A program made the position numbers and the translations under genes. Shown in pieces: positions 8,915 through 18,278 of a DNA stretch of 64,000 nt. This DNA comes from Thermus islandicus DSM 21543. Its GTDB lineage: Bacteria; Deinococcota; Deinococci; Deinococcales; Thermaceae. Within the stretch, counting starts at the first letter, position 1, and every line of letters starts with the position of its first letter. The stretch is taken from the NCBI RefSeq assembly GCF_000421625.1, contig NZ_ATXJ01000004.1, positions 1 to 64,000 on the forward strand, read 5' to 3'. The notes beneath the pieces are model-generated. The model had not been told where the DNA came from. It saw only the letters and a program-made list of their open reading frames with translations, and made no database searches.

Positions 8915-10183
8915 ATGCAACACCGCATCCCGGTGGATCGGCTGGGCCCCGAAGGCCAGGTCATGGCCCACGCAGTGGAAGCCTGCGTCCACTGCGGCTT
9001 CTGCCTTCCCACCTGCCCCACTTACGTCGTCCTACAGGAGGAAATGGACTCCCCACGGGGTCGGATCTTTCTCATGAAGGAGGTCCTGGAGGGAAATCTG
9101 CCCCTGGAGGAAGCCCTCCCCTATCTGGACCGGTGCCTGGCCTGCCAGGCCTGCGTTACCGCCTGCCCAAGCGGGGTCCCCTACGGCGAGCTCATCGCCG
9201 CCTTCCGGCTCTGGAGCGAACCCCAAAGGCACCGCTTTCCCTTGGAGGCCACCTACCGCTTGGCCCTCCTCCGCACCCTCCCCTACCCGGAGCGCTTCCG
9301 GCCCCTGGCAAAGCTCGGCGTGCGCCTGAAACCCCTCCTGAAGCCCCTCCCTTTGCCCAAACCCCTCAAGGCCCCCCTCGCCCTCCTCCCGGACCGCCTC
9401 CCCGAGGAAGCCCCCTACGGGGAGGTCTACCCCGCCAAGGGAGAGAGGCGGGCGCGGGTGGGGCTCCTTTTAGGGTGCGCCCAGAGGGTCTTGAGACCCT
9501 CCATCAATCAGACTACCCTAAAAGTTCTACAGGAAAACGGGATAGAGGTCCTGGTCCTCAAGGAGCAGTCCTGTTGTGGGGCCTTAAACCTCCACGCTGG
9601 GGATAAGGAGGGGGCAAGGGCCCTCGCCCGGAGAAATCTAAAGGCTTTCCGGGAAGTAGACTTCGTGGTCACCAACGCCGCCGGGTGCGGCTCGGGGATG
9701 AAGGAGTACCCCCTCCTCTTCCTGGGGGAGACCGAGGAGGCGGAGGCCAAGGCCCTTGCGGCTAAGGTACGGGACCTTACCGTCCTCCTGGACGAGCTGG
9801 GCTTCCTCCCGCCCCCACCCCCTCCCCGGCCCCTCAAGGTGGCCTACCACGACGCCTGCCACCTGGCCCACGCCCAAGGGGTGCGGGAGGCCCCGAGGAA
9901 GCTTTTAAGAGCGGCGGGCCTCGAGGTCCTGGAGCCTAAGGAGTGGGAGCTCTGCTGTGGGAGCGCGGGCACCTACAACCTCTTCCAGTCGGGAATCGCC
10001 GAGGCCTTAGGCCGGAGGAAGGCGGAGAACCTGAAGGCCACGGGGGCAGACCTGGTGGCCACGGGCAACATCGGCTGCCTCACCCAGATCCAGGCCTACC
10101 TGGACCTCCCCGTCCTGCACACCGCCGAGCTCCTGGCCCTCCTCTACGAGGGAAAGAACCCCCTGGATTGGGGTACGCGCTGA
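8915..10183 (+). CDS. glcF: Glycolate oxidase iron-sulfur subunit GlcF
   Basis: 422 aa. It carries two 4Fe-4S motifs, [12 protein letters not shown] (Cys 24, 27, 30, 34) and [12 protein letters not shown] (Cys 74, 77, 80, 84), then two cysteine-rich CCG domains marked by [11 protein letters not shown] and [10 protein letters not shown]. It passes electrons from the GlcDE flavin subunits towards the membrane. It is separated from glcDE by the divergent DUF505 block and has its own promoter. Glycerate kinase follows after 2 bp. Confidence 0.93.
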   Translation: MQHRIPVDRLGPEGQVMAHAVEACVHCGFCLPTCPTYVVLQEEMDSPRGRIFLMKEVLEGNLPLEEALPYLDRCLACQACVTACPSGVPYGELIAAFRLWSEPQRHRFPLEATYRLALLRTLPYPERFRPLAKLGVRLKPLLKPLPLPKPLKAPLALLPDRLPEEAPYGEVYPAKGERRARVGLLLGCAQRVLRPSINQTTLKVLQENGIEVLVLKEQSCCGALNLHAGDKEGARALARRNLKAFREVDFVVTNAAGCGSGMKEYPLLFLGETEEAEAKALAAKVRDLTVLLDELGFLPPPPPPRPLKVAYHDACHLAHAQGVREAPRKLLRAAGLEVLEPKEWELCCGSAGTYNLFQSGIAEALGRRKAENLKATGADLVATGNIGCLTQIQAYLDLPVLHTAELLALLYEGKNPLDWGTR

Positions 10184-10185
10184 GC

Positions 10186-11394
10186 ATGGAAGCCCTCCTC
10201 AAGGAAGCCTTCCTCGAGGCCCTGAGGGCTACGGATCCCTACCGCCTCACCGCAAAGGCCCTTCCCCCCTGGCGGCCAGACCTGGTCCTGGCGGTGGGTA
10301 AGGCCGCCTCGGCCATGCTCCAGGCCGCATTGGACCGCTACGGGGAGGTGGCCTACCACCTCACCCTGCCCAAGGGCCAAAAGGCCCAGGGCCTGAGGGC
10401 CCGCTTCGCCAGCCATCCCGTCCCCGACGAGGAAAGCGTGCGGGCCGCCGAGGAGGTGCTTGCCCTCTTGCAAGGGCTTTCCCCCAAGGCCCGGGTGCTC
10501 GCCCTCCTCTCGGGCGGAGGAAGCGCCCTCTGGTGCGCCCCCCTGGGGATCTCCCTGGAGGAAAAGCGAGCCCTCACCGAGGCTCTCTTAAGGAGCGGGG
10601 CCAGCATCCACGAGGTCAACGCGGTGCGCAAGCACCTCTCCCGCATCAAGGGGGGAAGGGCCCTCCTGGCCACCGCCGCCCGGGTCCGGGTCCTGCTCCT
10701 TTCGGACGTTCCCGGGGACGACCCTTCGGTCATCGCCTCCGGGCCCTTCCACCCCGACCCCACCCCCTCCGCCGAGGCCCTGGCCGTCTTGGACCGGTAC
10801 GGGCTTGACTTCCCGGGAGTCCGGAAGGTGTTGGAGGCAGGAATCCCCGAGACGCTCAAGCCCCAGGACCCCGCCCTAAGGCGCCTTTCCTGGCGGCTCA
10901 TAGGGGCCAACCTGCACCTTCTCAAGGCAGCCCAGGGCTTCCTCAGGCGGGAAGGCCACCGGGCCGTGGTCCTTTCCGACCGCCTTGGGGGCGAAGCCCA
11001 GGCGCTGGCCCGCTTTCACGCCGAGCTTGTGGAAACCATCCGCACCCGAAACCTCCCTTTTGCCAGGCCCCTTTTCCTCCTATCGGGCGGGGAGGCCCAG
11101 GTGCGGGTGCGTGGACGGGGGCAAGGCGGGCGCAACCTAGAGTTCCTCCTGGCCCTCTACGCCCACCTGAAGGCCCCCCTCTACGCCCTCGCTGCCGACT
11201 CCGATGGGCTAGACGGGACGAGCGGGGTCGCAGGCGCCCTCCTCACCCCGGAGGTCTGGGAAAGGGGGCTTGACCCCAGGCCCTACTTGGAGGAAAACGA
11301 TAGCCTCGCCTTCTTCCAAGAGGTGGGAACCCTCCTCGTGACAGGCCCCACGGGGACCAACCTCAATGACTTCCGCCTCCTTTTCGTAGGCTAA
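10186..11394 (+). CDS. Glycerate 2-kinase (GckA/MOFRL type)
   Basis: 402 aa from the ATG at 10186. The N-terminal domain has VLAVGKAASAML and LLSGGGSALWCAP; the C-terminal MOFRL domain has GRGQGGRNLEFLLALY and AADSDGLDGTSG. The enzyme phosphorylates glycerate to 2-phosphoglycerate, the last step in recovering glyoxylate carbon through tartronate semialdehyde. It starts 2 bp after glcF, so the two form an operon, consistent with glycolate use. The frame is open further upstream, but that part is antisense to glcF-type coding and is ignored. Confidence 0.92.
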   Translation: MEALLKEAFLEALRATDPYRLTAKALPPWRPDLVLAVGKAASAMLQAALDRYGEVAYHLTLPKGQKAQGLRARFASHPVPDEESVRAAEEVLALLQGLSPKARVLALLSGGGSALWCAPLGISLEEKRALTEALLRSGASIHEVNAVRKHLSRIKGGRALLATAARVRVLLLSDVPGDDPSVIASGPFHPDPTPSAEALAVLDRYGLDFPGVRKVLEAGIPETLKPQDPALRRLSWRLIGANLHLLKAAQGFLRREGHRAVVLSDRLGGEAQALARFHAELVETIRTRNLPFARPLFLLSGGEAQVRVRGRGQGGRNLEFLLALYAHLKAPLYALAADSDGLDGTSGVAGALLTPEVWERGLDPRPYLEENDSLAFFQEVGTLLVTGPTGTNLNDFRLLFVG

Positions 11395-11532
11395 CGCCGG
11401 GAGCTGGCGCCGGTCCTCGAGGCCCTCCCCCAAGCCTCCATGCCCTCAGCGAATTCCAGGAGCGGCCTGGGCGGGGTCAGGCCCGAGCTTTGGTGAGCCA
11501 CCGCGTTCAGGCTCAAGCTGTCAAAAGCAACC

Positions 11533-11556
11533 CCCCGCCTCACTTCCAAGGCGGGG
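11533..11556 (-). terminator. Rho-independent terminator downstream of tRNA-Thr
   Basis: An 8-bp stem, CCCCGCCT (11533-11540) with AGGCGGGG (11549-11556), and an 8-base loop. On the minus strand it is followed by GGTTGCTTTTG, fitting termination of the tRNA transcript. On the plus strand AGTTTT follows, so it may also stop readthrough from glycerate kinase. Confidence 0.65.
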
Positions 11557-11574
11557 AGTTTTGCGTCCTGGAGC

Positions 11575-11649
11575 TGGAGCCGGTGGCCGGATTTGAACCG
11601 GCGGCCTACCGCTTACGAGGCGGTTGCTCTACCGCTGAGCTACACCGGC
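11575..11649 (-). tRNA. tRNA-Thr (anticodon CGT)
   Basis: On the minus strand a 75-base cloverleaf: acceptor GCCGGTG paired with CACCGGC, D arm GCTC/GAGC, anticodon stem ACCGC/GCGGT around the loop CTCGTAA (anticodon CGT, reads ACG), T arm GCCGG-TTCAAAT-CCGGC, U73 and an encoded CCA end. Every stem pairs perfectly. A terminator hairpin follows at 11533-11556. Confidence 0.95.
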
Positions 11650-11690
11650 CCGCCCTCCAAAAGTCTAGGGCAGGACGCCCCGGTGCGCAA

Positions 11691-12806
11691 CTACCGGAGG
11701 ACCACCCCTGGGCGCACCCCCAAGGCCCGGGAAAGGGGCAGGAGGGCCGAGGCCAGGGTGGCCAAAAGGCTGGCCGCGCTCACCTGCAGAAAGTCGGCCA
11801 GGCGCATCTCCACCGGAAGGCGGGTGAGGAAGTAAAGCTCCCCCGGCAGGCTCACGGGCCTCAGGGCCAGGTAGAGGCAGAGGAGGTAGCCCAGGAGGTT
11901 CCCCAAAACCACCCCGCCCAGGCCCAGGATGGCCCCTTCCAGGGCGAAGACCAAGCCCACGGTGAGCCTCGAGGCCCCCATGGCCCTAAGGAGGGCGATC
12001 TCGGGAGTCTTCTCCACCACCTTCAGGACGAGGAGGTTCGCCACCCCCAAGGCGGCCACGACCACGATCAAGAAGATGAGCACGCCCAACACCCGCTTCT
12101 GGAGGGCCAGCTGCTCCAGGAGGGTGCGCTGGGTGTCCTGCCACGCCTGGGGGAAAAAGCGCCTATCTGCGAGGGCCTGGCCCACCTCCTTGGCCCGCCA
12201 GGGGTCCTTTAGGCGCACCTGGTATCCCTGGACCTGGGTGCCGGAAAGGGCCTCCACCGTCTGGAGGTCCACAAAGGCATAGCCCGAGTCCAGGAGGAAA
12301 TTCCCCGTGCGAAACGACCCCAAAACCCTGAGCCTTACCCGCTTCTGGGTGGCGGACAGGGCGAACAGGGCCTCGCCGGGATAGACCCCCAGGGTCTGCA
12401 CCAGGGCCGAGCCCAGGTAGATGCCCCCGGGCTCCAGCTTCAGGCTCAGTTCGGGGTACAAGGCCTCTCCTCCCTCCCCGAGGCCCACCAGGGTGGCGAA
12501 GTCCACCCCAGGCCCCCGCGACCCCTCCGCGGGACGCACCAGAAGAGCCTTGGTGGCGGCAAAGGGGGCGCTGGCCTCCACCTCGGGGTGGGGGGGCAAG
12601 GGAGGAAGCTCCTCGCCGAGGCGAAAGAGGACCAGGTGGGGGTAGGCCTTGAGGGTGGCCTTGACCAGGCCGCTGGTAAAGCCGTTGGTGAGGGAAAGGG
12701 CGGCCAGGAGCACCGCCACCCCCACCCCGATCCCCAGAAGGGCCAAGGCGGTCTGCAGGGGCCGCCGCTTAAGGTGGGCAAGGGCGAGGAAGAGGGCAAA
12801 GCGCAC
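11691..12806 (-). CDS. ABC transporter permease, FtsX/LolC-MacB type
   Basis: 371 aa with the FtsX-family layout: one N-terminal membrane helix (about 19-40, LALLGIGVGVAVLLAALSL), a large external domain (about 45-235) and three C-terminal helices (about 240-262, 285-315 and 338-362). The segment VVEKTPEIALLRAMGASR after the second helix is typical of LolC/MacB permeases. Such proteins move lipoproteins or other substrates across the envelope with a LolD-type ATPase, which is not encoded nearby. The substrate is unknown. Confidence 0.85.
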   Translation of the reverse strand: MRFALFLALAHLKRRPLQTALALLGIGVGVAVLLAALSLTNGFTSGLVKATLKAYPHLVLFRLGEELPPLPPHPEVEASAPFAATKALLVRPAEGSRGPGVDFATLVGLGEGGEALYPELSLKLEPGGIYLGSALVQTLGVYPGEALFALSATQKRVRLRVLGSFRTGNFLLDSGYAFVDLQTVEALSGTQVQGYQVRLKDPWRAKEVGQALADRRFFPQAWQDTQRTLLEQLALQKRVLGVLIFLIVVVAALGVANLLVLKVVEKTPEIALLRAMGASRLTVGLVFALEGAILGLGGVVLGNLLGYLLCLYLALRPVSLPGELYFLTRLPVEMRLADFLQVSAASLLATLASALLPLSRALGVRPGVVLR

Positions 12807-12819
12807 GCCCTAAAGATAC

Positions 12820-13245
12820 TCAGCGCCTCGGGTACTCCACCACTTCCAGCTCCACGTACCGGCGGCCAAAGCGTAAGGCGGTGGCCCGGTCGGGAAGCCA
12901 GATGTCCACCTTCTCCCGCATCCTGGGGTGCATGAGGTCGGCCACCACGAAGACCCTCCCCTCAAACAGGTAGTTGAACTGCCCCCTGCCCCGGCCCTGA
13001 ACAGAACCCAGGTCCCGCAGGCGTACCTTGGTGCCGTAAGGGAGGAGCGGAAGGAGGTCGGGGCTCACCGCCACAACCCCCAGGCGGGTGCGCGCCCCCG
13101 TGGCGGTGACAAAGGGCGTCCGGTCCGTCTCCCCCACGCTGGAGGTGTAGGCCGTGGCCTGGAGGACCATCTTCTTTGGGTTGACCTGCGCAAAGGCCCC
13201 GGCAACGGCCAGGGCGAGGAGAAGCAAAGGGAGAAAACCCCGCAT
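12820..13245 (-). CDS. Secreted 3D-domain protein
   Basis: 141 aa from the ATG at 13245. A signal peptide (MRGFLPLLLLALAVAGAFAQ) is followed by a 3D domain, named after its three aspartates, a double-psi beta-barrel. Visible segments are LQATAYTSSVGETD, GVVAVSPDLLPLLPYGTKV, VFVVADLMHPRMREKVDIWL and ALRFGRRYVELEV. Family members are peptidoglycan-acting or cell-wall-associated enzymes. The upstream in-frame extension lacks a ribosome site and would hide the signal peptide, so I start at 13245. It ends 13 bp before the permease gene on the same strand. Confidence 0.8.
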   Translation of the reverse strand: MRGFLPLLLLALAVAGAFAQVNPKKMVLQATAYTSSVGETDRTPFVTATGARTRLGVVAVSPDLLPLLPYGTKVRLRDLGSVQGRGRGQFNYLFEGRVFVVADLMHPRMREKVDIWLPDRATALRFGRRYVELEVVEYPRR

Positions 13246-13444
13246 AGCGTTCCTGAGTATGGCGAGGAACCCAGGAAGAACCTGAGAACCATGAGGCTCC
13301 CTCCTCATCCGGGGAGGCGCCTAAAAAACTGTATTAATTCCAAGAACTTAATAGTCCCCGTGGATAGGGAGCTTTCCCAGGGGGTTTGGATGAGAAAAAT
13401 GCCAACAGCCTTTAGCTAGCTCTAATCTGGCTCAAACCAGAGGT

Positions 13445-14239
13445 CTAGGGGCAGGGGGTTCCGGAGATCTCCAGGGTGTAGCGGCCGCTATTCTCCTCGT
13501 CAAACCCGGCCCGGGCGAGACCCCGGTCGCGCACCACAAGGAGGGTGGCCGGGCTGACCTTGGCGCAGTTCACCACGGGGTCCAAGGTGAGGGGATTGGG
13601 GTCTTCGGGGGAAAGGTAGAGGAGGGCCACTAGGTCCAAGGGGCCCGAGTAGGTGAGGCGCAGGTACCCCGCGGCCGAGGCCACGTCGTAGCGGTCAAAC
13701 TCCCCCACGAACTCTATGGCTCCCTGCTTGCTGCCCGAGGTGAAGGCTTCCCCAAGCCCTGAGGGGTTAGGGACGAAGGGGTCCGCGTAGAGGGTTACCT
13801 GGTCCTCGCCCAAGGCGTAGTTCTCCACCCGCAGGTAGAAGACCTGCCCCGCCTGCCCCCGGAAGTTGAGGCGGACCCCAGGGTCGGTGGTGACCTGGGG
13901 CCTAAGGGCCAGGGGGGTAAGCTCCGGGCGGGCCCCGAACCAGCGGCGCGCCACGCTCACCCCCTGCACCACGCCCCGGTCGTCCAGGAGGACCAGGCGG
14001 AGCCGGGCCCTGAGGCCGAGCCCTGCGGAAACGGCCGAGACCCGCACGGCCCCGTCCGCGGGAAGGGCGATCCGGTACAGGGCCACGCCGGGGCGGAGCT
14101 CGCCCCCAGGCCCTTCCTGGGCCGGGGGCAGGGCGGCCACCTGGGACCTACCCAGTTGCAGGTTCCCGCTCACCGGAGGGGTTCCCTGGAGGTTGCAGGC
14201 TGCCAGGAGGAGGGCAAGGAGCCAGCCTTTGCGCCACAT
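13445..14239 (-). CDS. Hypothetical lipoprotein
   Basis: 264 aa. The N-terminus MWRKGWLLALLLAACNLQG has a lipobox (LAAC, Cys15), so the mature protein should be lipid-anchored. The rest is beta-rich and resembles pre-peptidase-type beta sandwiches (FYLRVENYALGEDQVTLYAD, YDVASAAGYLRLTYSGP), but I do not recognise a family. Two late cysteines (near 238 and 263) may form a disulfide. TAAGAT at 14246-14251 lies 6 bases before the ATG, so it is probably transcribed alone from a leaderless promoter. Confidence 0.75.
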   Translation of the reverse strand: MWRKGWLLALLLAACNLQGTPPVSGNLQLGRSQVAALPPAQEGPGGELRPGVALYRIALPADGAVRVSAVSAGLGLRARLRLVLLDDRGVVQGVSVARRWFGARPELTPLALRPQVTTDPGVRLNFRGQAGQVFYLRVENYALGEDQVTLYADPFVPNPSGLGEAFTSGSKQGAIEFVGEFDRYDVASAAGYLRLTYSGPLDLVALLYLSPEDPNPLTLDPVVNCAKVSPATLLVVRDRGLARAGFDEENSGRYTLEISGTPCP

Positions 14240-14245
14240 GTTCCC

Positions 14246-14251
14246 ATCTTA
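14246..14251 (-). promoter_or_regulatory. Putative -10 box of the 264-aa lipoprotein gene
   Basis: TAAGAT on the minus strand, separated from the ATG at 14239 by 6 bases (GGGAAC). No clear -35. Confidence 0.4.
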
Positions 14252-14289
14252 CCCCCGGCAGGAAGGCGCGGGCTTAGCCTTTCCTTTAC

Positions 14290-15855
14290 CTATTCCAGCA
14301 CGCCCAGATAGGCCGAGAGCTCGGGGCCTCCCGGCAGGATCTCCGCCGCAAGCTCGGGGAACTGGGCCACCACGGCCTCGGCCTTCTCCCGGGAGGTGGT
14401 GGGGCCCAGGAAGAGGGTGAGGACCTCCTTGCCCTCCCGGGCCAGGCGGATCAGGCCCTTAAGCACCTCCTCCGGGGTCTCCCCCACCAGGAAAAGCCTC
14501 CCGTCCAAAAGGCCGATGGGCTTGTCCTTGAGCACCTTGAGGCCATCCACCTCGGCGTCGCGGCTTGCCCACGTGACCTCCAGGGTCGCCGCCCCCCCAA
14601 GGGCCTCCTCCATCTCGGGAAGGAGGGCCTCGAGGTCGGCCTCGGGGCTATACCGCACCGCCGCCGCCAGCCCCTGGCCCAGGGTCCGGGTCTTGAGGAC
14701 GTGCACCTCCTTCCCCAACTCCCGGGCCAGGCTTGCCGCCTCCTCTGCGGCCAGGAAGACGTTGGGGTTGTTGGGCAGGAGGATCACCTGGGGGTGGGGA
14801 AGGCTTCGGATGGCCGCGAGGAGCTCCTCCACGCTAGGGTTCTGCGTCTGCCCTCCAGCCACCACCCGGGCGCCTAGGCTCCGGAAGATCCGGGCCACCC
14901 CGGACCCTGAGGCCACGGCCACGAGGCCCAAGGGGGGCGGGGCTTCCTCCAGGAGTCCCGATCTGGCCAGGATCTCCGTGTGCTGCGCCGCCATGTCCTC
15001 CACCTTGGTCCGCACCATCCGGCCAAAACGGGCCACGGCGGCAAGGAGGCCGTCGGGGTCAGCGGTGTGGATGTGCCCCTTCACGTAGCCTTCCGCGCCC
15101 ACCAGAAGGAGGGAATCCCCAAAGGAGGCGACCACCTCCCGGATCCGCTCCACCGGCACCTCCACCCCCTCCATGAGGAACTCGGTGCAGTAGCCGAACT
15201 CCTCGGTAGCGAAGGCGGTCTGGGCGTACCGCTCCACCCGGGGAGGCTCGGGGAGGGGAAGCCCCAGGGCATACCCCCGAAGGCCTTCCAGGAAGCGCAC
15301 GTACCCCGCCCCTCCCGCGTCCACCACTCCGGCCTGTCGGAGCACGGGGAGCAGGTCCGGGGTCTTCTCCAAGGCCTCCTGCGCCGCCCGGAGGGCGTTT
15401 TCCAAGACGGCCTCGAGGGCCTCCCCCTGAGCCCCCTCCCCCGCCGCCTTGGCCACGGTGAGGATCGTCCCTTCCACCGGGCGCATGACCGCCCGGTACC
15501 CGGTCTCGGCACCCCGGCGGAGGGCCTCGGCCAGGGCCTGGGCGTCCAGGCTGGACCGCCTACGGATCGCCTCGGCGAAGCCCTTGAGGATCTGGGAGAG
15601 GATGACCCCGCTGTTCCCCCGGGCCCCGAGGAGGCTCCCGTAGGCGATGGCCCGGGCCACCTCCGCCATCTGGGCGGTGTCGGTGAGGTCCAGCTCCCGC
15701 CTGGCGGACTGGAGGGTGAGGTGCATGTTGGTGCCCGTGTCCCCGTCGGGCACAGGGTAGACGTTGAGGGCGTTCAGCTCCTCCACGTAGACCGCAAACC
15801 AGTCTGTGGCGTAGCGAAACGCCTCCGCCAAGGCCTCGGGCCCCCAGCTAGCCAC
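14290..15855 (-). CDS. fakA: FakA-like fatty acid kinase / DAK-phosphatase family protein
   Basis: 521 aa. The N-terminal DhaL/DAK2 domain has NVYPVPDGDTGTNMHLTL and LLGARGNSGVILSQILKG (nucleotide and metal binding), then VDAGGAGYVRFLEG. The middle and C-terminal parts match FakA (IHTADPDGLL, VVAGGQTQNPSVEELLAAI, LPNNPNVFLAAEEAA). FakA phosphorylates fatty acids carried by FakB; no fakB is in the window. It starts at GTG 15855, overlapping the Asp23 gene by 8 bp, the usual Asp23-FakA pairing. Confidence 0.85.
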   Translation of the reverse strand: MASWGPEALAEAFRYATDWFAVYVEELNALNVYPVPDGDTGTNMHLTLQSARRELDLTDTAQMAEVARAIAYGSLLGARGNSGVILSQILKGFAEAIRRRSSLDAQALAEALRRGAETGYRAVMRPVEGTILTVAKAAGEGAQGEALEAVLENALRAAQEALEKTPDLLPVLRQAGVVDAGGAGYVRFLEGLRGYALGLPLPEPPRVERYAQTAFATEEFGYCTEFLMEGVEVPVERIREVVASFGDSLLLVGAEGYVKGHIHTADPDGLLAAVARFGRMVRTKVEDMAAQHTEILARSGLLEEAPPPLGLVAVASGSGVARIFRSLGARVVAGGQTQNPSVEELLAAIRSLPHPQVILLPNNPNVFLAAEEAASLARELGKEVHVLKTRTLGQGLAAAVRYSPEADLEALLPEMEEALGGAATLEVTWASRDAEVDGLKVLKDKPIGLLDGRLFLVGETPEEVLKGLIRLAREGKEVLTLFLGPTTSREKAEAVVAQFPELAAEILPGGPELSAYLGVLE

Positions 15856-16189
15856 GCCCCACCCCCACCACGTGGACCCGAACCTGGGAAAGCTCCGTGC
15901 CCGCAAGCCTCCGGGCGGCGAAGGCCACCCGCTCCGCCAGGGACTCCACCACCGTGGGAATGCGGACACCCACGGCCACCACCACATAGAAGTCCGCCTG
16001 GTACTTCCCCGGCGCCTGGGGGTCGGGGCGGACCAGGACCCCTTCCCCCGCCTCCTGCCGTCCCAGGATGCGCACCACCTGGTCCTTGAGCCCGGCGGGG
16101 GCCATGCCCACCACCCCCGGCACCTCGTGGGCGGCCAGGGCAAGAAGGGCCGCCAGGGCGTTTTCGGTCACCGTCACGCGGCCTTGCAC
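15848..16189 (-). CDS. Asp23/Gls24-family protein
   Basis: 113 aa, the normal size for the family. It reads VTENALAALLALAAHEVPGV, then VRPDPQAPGKYQADFYVVVAVGVRIPTVVESLAERV, the Asp23 domain pattern. Function is poorly defined; family members sit next to fakA, as here, and in Firmicutes are envelope-stress linked. The GTG start at 16189 has an AAGGAGG ribosome site built from the end of ald, and the stop overlaps fakA, so the three are co-translated. Confidence 0.85.
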   Translation of the reverse strand: MQGRVTVTENALAALLALAAHEVPGVVGMAPAGLKDQVVRILGRQEAGEGVLVRPDPQAPGKYQADFYVVVAVGVRIPTVVESLAERVAFAARRLAGTELSQVRVHVVGVGRG

Positions 16190-16190
16190 C

Positions 16191-17300
16191 CTACCTCCTT
16201 AGGGCCTCCTCGGGAGGCGTGTAGGAAAGGCCGAAGGCCTCGGCTACCCCGGGGTGGGTGAGGTGGCCCCGGTGGGTGTTGAGCCCCTTCAGGAGGGCCT
16301 CGTCCTCCAGGAGGGCGTCCAGCCCCTTCTCCGCAAGCTTCAGCACGTAAGGCAGGGTCTGGTTGGTGAGGGCAAAGGTGGAGGTGCGGGGCACGGCTCC
16401 CGGCATGTTGGCCACCCCGTAGTGGACCACCCCGTCCACCACATAGGTGGGCTCGGCGTGGGTGGTAGGCCGGATGGTCTCCACGCACCCCCCCTGGTCC
16501 ACGGCCACGTCCACGATCACCGCCCCCTCCTTCATGAGGGGCAGCATGTCCCGCGTCACCAGCTTGGGGGCCTTGGCCCCGGGCACGAGAACCGCCCCGA
16601 TGAGGAGGTCCGCGTGCTGGATGCTCTTCTTGATGTTGGCCTCGGTGGCGGTGAGGGTCACCACCCGCCCGCCGAAGATGTCGTCCAGGTACTGGAGGCG
16701 CCTGTGGTTCACGTCCAGGATGGTGACCTGGGCGCCCATCCCCAGGGCGATCTTGGCGGCGTTGGTGCCCACGGTGCCGCCTCCCAGGATGACCACGCTG
16801 GCCGGGGCCACCCCGGGCACCCCCCCGAGGAGCACCCCCCGGCCTCCTTTGGGCTTCTCCAGGAACTGAGCCCCCACCTGGGGCGCCATGCGTCCCGCCA
16901 CCTCGCTCATGGGGATGAGGAGGGGCAGGGAGCCGTCTGGAAGCTGGACCGTCTCGTAGGCGATCCCCGTGGCGCCGCTATGGAGCAGGGCCTCGGTGAG
17001 GGTCCGGTCCGCGGCCAGGTGCAGGTAGGTGAAGAGGATGAGGCCTTCCCGCAGGAAGCCGTACTCCGCGGGCAGGGGCTCCTTCACCTTCACCACCATC
17101 TCGGCCCCCCAGGCCTCCTCCCGGGAAACGAGCCGGGCCCCCGCCCGCTCGTACTCCGCGTCGGTCAGGCCCGAACCTAGCCCGGCTCCCCGCTCCACCA
17201 AGACGGTGTGGCCCCTCCGGACCAGGCTTTCTGCGCCCCCAGGGGTGAGGGCCACGCGGTTCTCCAGGGTCTTGATCTCCTTGGGCACGCCGATCACCAT
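16191..17300 (-). CDS. ald: Alanine dehydrogenase
   Basis: 369 aa, typical length. It shows the N-terminal [20 protein letters not shown], a catalytic Lys in [13 protein letters not shown] (about 73), a catalytic His in [10 protein letters not shown] (about 94), the NAD fold [20 protein letters not shown] (about 169-188) and the signature [20 protein letters not shown]. It interconverts alanine and pyruvate plus ammonia using NAD. It starts 1 bp after the truB stop and is followed by Asp23 and fakA on the same strand. Confidence 0.95.
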   Translation of the reverse strand: MVIGVPKEIKTLENRVALTPGGAESLVRRGHTVLVERGAGLGSGLTDAEYERAGARLVSREEAWGAEMVVKVKEPLPAEYGFLREGLILFTYLHLAADRTLTEALLHSGATGIAYETVQLPDGSLPLLIPMSEVAGRMAPQVGAQFLEKPKGGRGVLLGGVPGVAPASVVILGGGTVGTNAAKIALGMGAQVTILDVNHRRLQYLDDIFGGRVVTLTATEANIKKSIQHADLLIGAVLVPGAKAPKLVTRDMLPLMKEGAVIVDVAVDQGGCVETIRPTTHAEPTYVVDGVVHYGVANMPGAVPRTSTFALTNQTLPYVLKLAEKGLDALLEDEALLKGLNTHRGHLTHPGVAEAFGLSYTPPEEALRR

Positions 17301-17301
17301 G

Positions 17302-18240
17302 CTAGGCCTCCTTCACCAACACCCTCTTGATCTTGAGCTTGAACCCATCGCCCTCGGCGATGGCCAGAAGCCGCCTGCGGGAGTCTACCAGGGTCACGTA
17401 CCCCAGGGCGGGGATGGGGAGGGGAATCCCCTCCAGAACCCGCCTGGCCTCGGTGTGGGAAAGCTCCACCACGGGGAAGGGCAGGGCGTCCAGCTCGGGG
17501 ATGGCCTTGTCCGGCGCGAGCTCGCTAAGGCGCACCGCCCGCTCCAGACCCACCTTGCCGATGCGGGTGCGCACCAGCCCGGAGAGGAAGGCCTTGGTCC
17601 CGAGGGCCTTGCCCAGGTCCCGGGCAAAGGCCCGGACGTAGGTACCAGGGCCCACCACCAGGCGGATTACCGCGGTAGGATAGGCCCCCAGAGGGCGGGG
17701 AAGCTCCACCCTCCTCCCCCCCTTTTCCACGAGCCGCCAGCCCTTGGGGGAGGGAGCGATGGAGTAGGGGACGGGCTCGGGGTCCCAGGCGAGGAGCTCC
17801 ACCTCGAGGTACCGCACCGGCCTCGGCCCGAGCTCCAGGGGCTTTCCCTCCCGGGCGGCCTCGTAGGCCCGCTTCCCGCCCACCTTGATGGCGGAGTAGA
17901 GGGGAGGGACCTGCTCTTTGAGCTCCAGGAAGCTGGGGAGAAGGCTTTCCAGGTCCTTGCGGTCAAAGCGCACCGGGGCCTCCTCGCTGATGGGGCCCTC
18001 GGCGTCCAACGTGGGCGTGGTGGCCCCAAAGGAGACCCAGGCGAGGTACTCCTTGTCCTCCCCGGAAAGGAAGGGGACGAGCTTGGTGGACTCGTCGGCC
18101 ACGAGAAGGAGAAGCCCCGTGGCCAGGGGGTCCAGCGTTCCCGTGTGCCCTACCCGGCGGGTGTTAAGGCGCCTCCGGGCCTCCTCCACCGCATCGTGGG
18201 AGGTGAGGTGGAGGGGCTTGTCCACCGCGTAGAGGGCCAT
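17302..18240 (-). CDS. truB: tRNA pseudouridine-55 synthase TruB
   Basis: 312 aa. The N-terminus [15 protein letters not shown] and the catalytic motif [14 protein letters not shown] (Asp37) are those of TruB, which makes pseudouridine 55 in the tRNA T-loop. [18 protein letters not shown] matches the second family block and a PUA-like end follows. It heads the truB-ald-Asp23-fakA run. TACAAT (18250-18255) sits 9 bases before its ATG, divergent from the SDR remnant promoter. Confidence 0.94.
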   Translation of the reverse strand: MALYAVDKPLHLTSHDAVEEARRRLNTRRVGHTGTLDPLATGLLLLVADESTKLVPFLSGEDKEYLAWVSFGATTPTLDAEGPISEEAPVRFDRKDLESLLPSFLELKEQVPPLYSAIKVGGKRAYEAAREGKPLELGPRPVRYLEVELLAWDPEPVPYSIAPSPKGWRLVEKGGRRVELPRPLGAYPTAVIRLVVGPGTYVRAFARDLGKALGTKAFLSGLVRTRIGKVGLERAVRLSELAPDKAIPELDALPFPVVELSHTEARRVLEGIPLPIPALGYVTLVDSRRRLLAIAEGDGFKLKIKRVLVKEA

Positions 18241-18249
18241 GCCTAGGGG

Positions 18250-18271
18250 ATTGTACCACCCGGTGTAGCAT
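18250..18271. promoter_or_regulatory. Divergent -10 boxes for truB and the SDR remnant
   Basis: Minus strand: TACAAT at 18250-18255, 9 bases before the truB ATG. Plus strand: TAGCAT at 18266-18271, 7 bases before the ATG at 18279. No good -35 hexamers. Both transcripts would be nearly leaderless. Confidence 0.4.
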
Positions 18272-18278
18272 GGGGCCT

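Noticed and set aside
11490-12212. Plus-strand frame through the tRNA and opposite the permease
   Set aside because: It reads through the tRNA gene and is antisense to the permease.
14980-16089. Long plus-strand frame opposite fakA and the Asp23 gene
   Set aside because: Antisense to well-supported genes, low-complexity Gly/Pro/His-rich translation, no family match.
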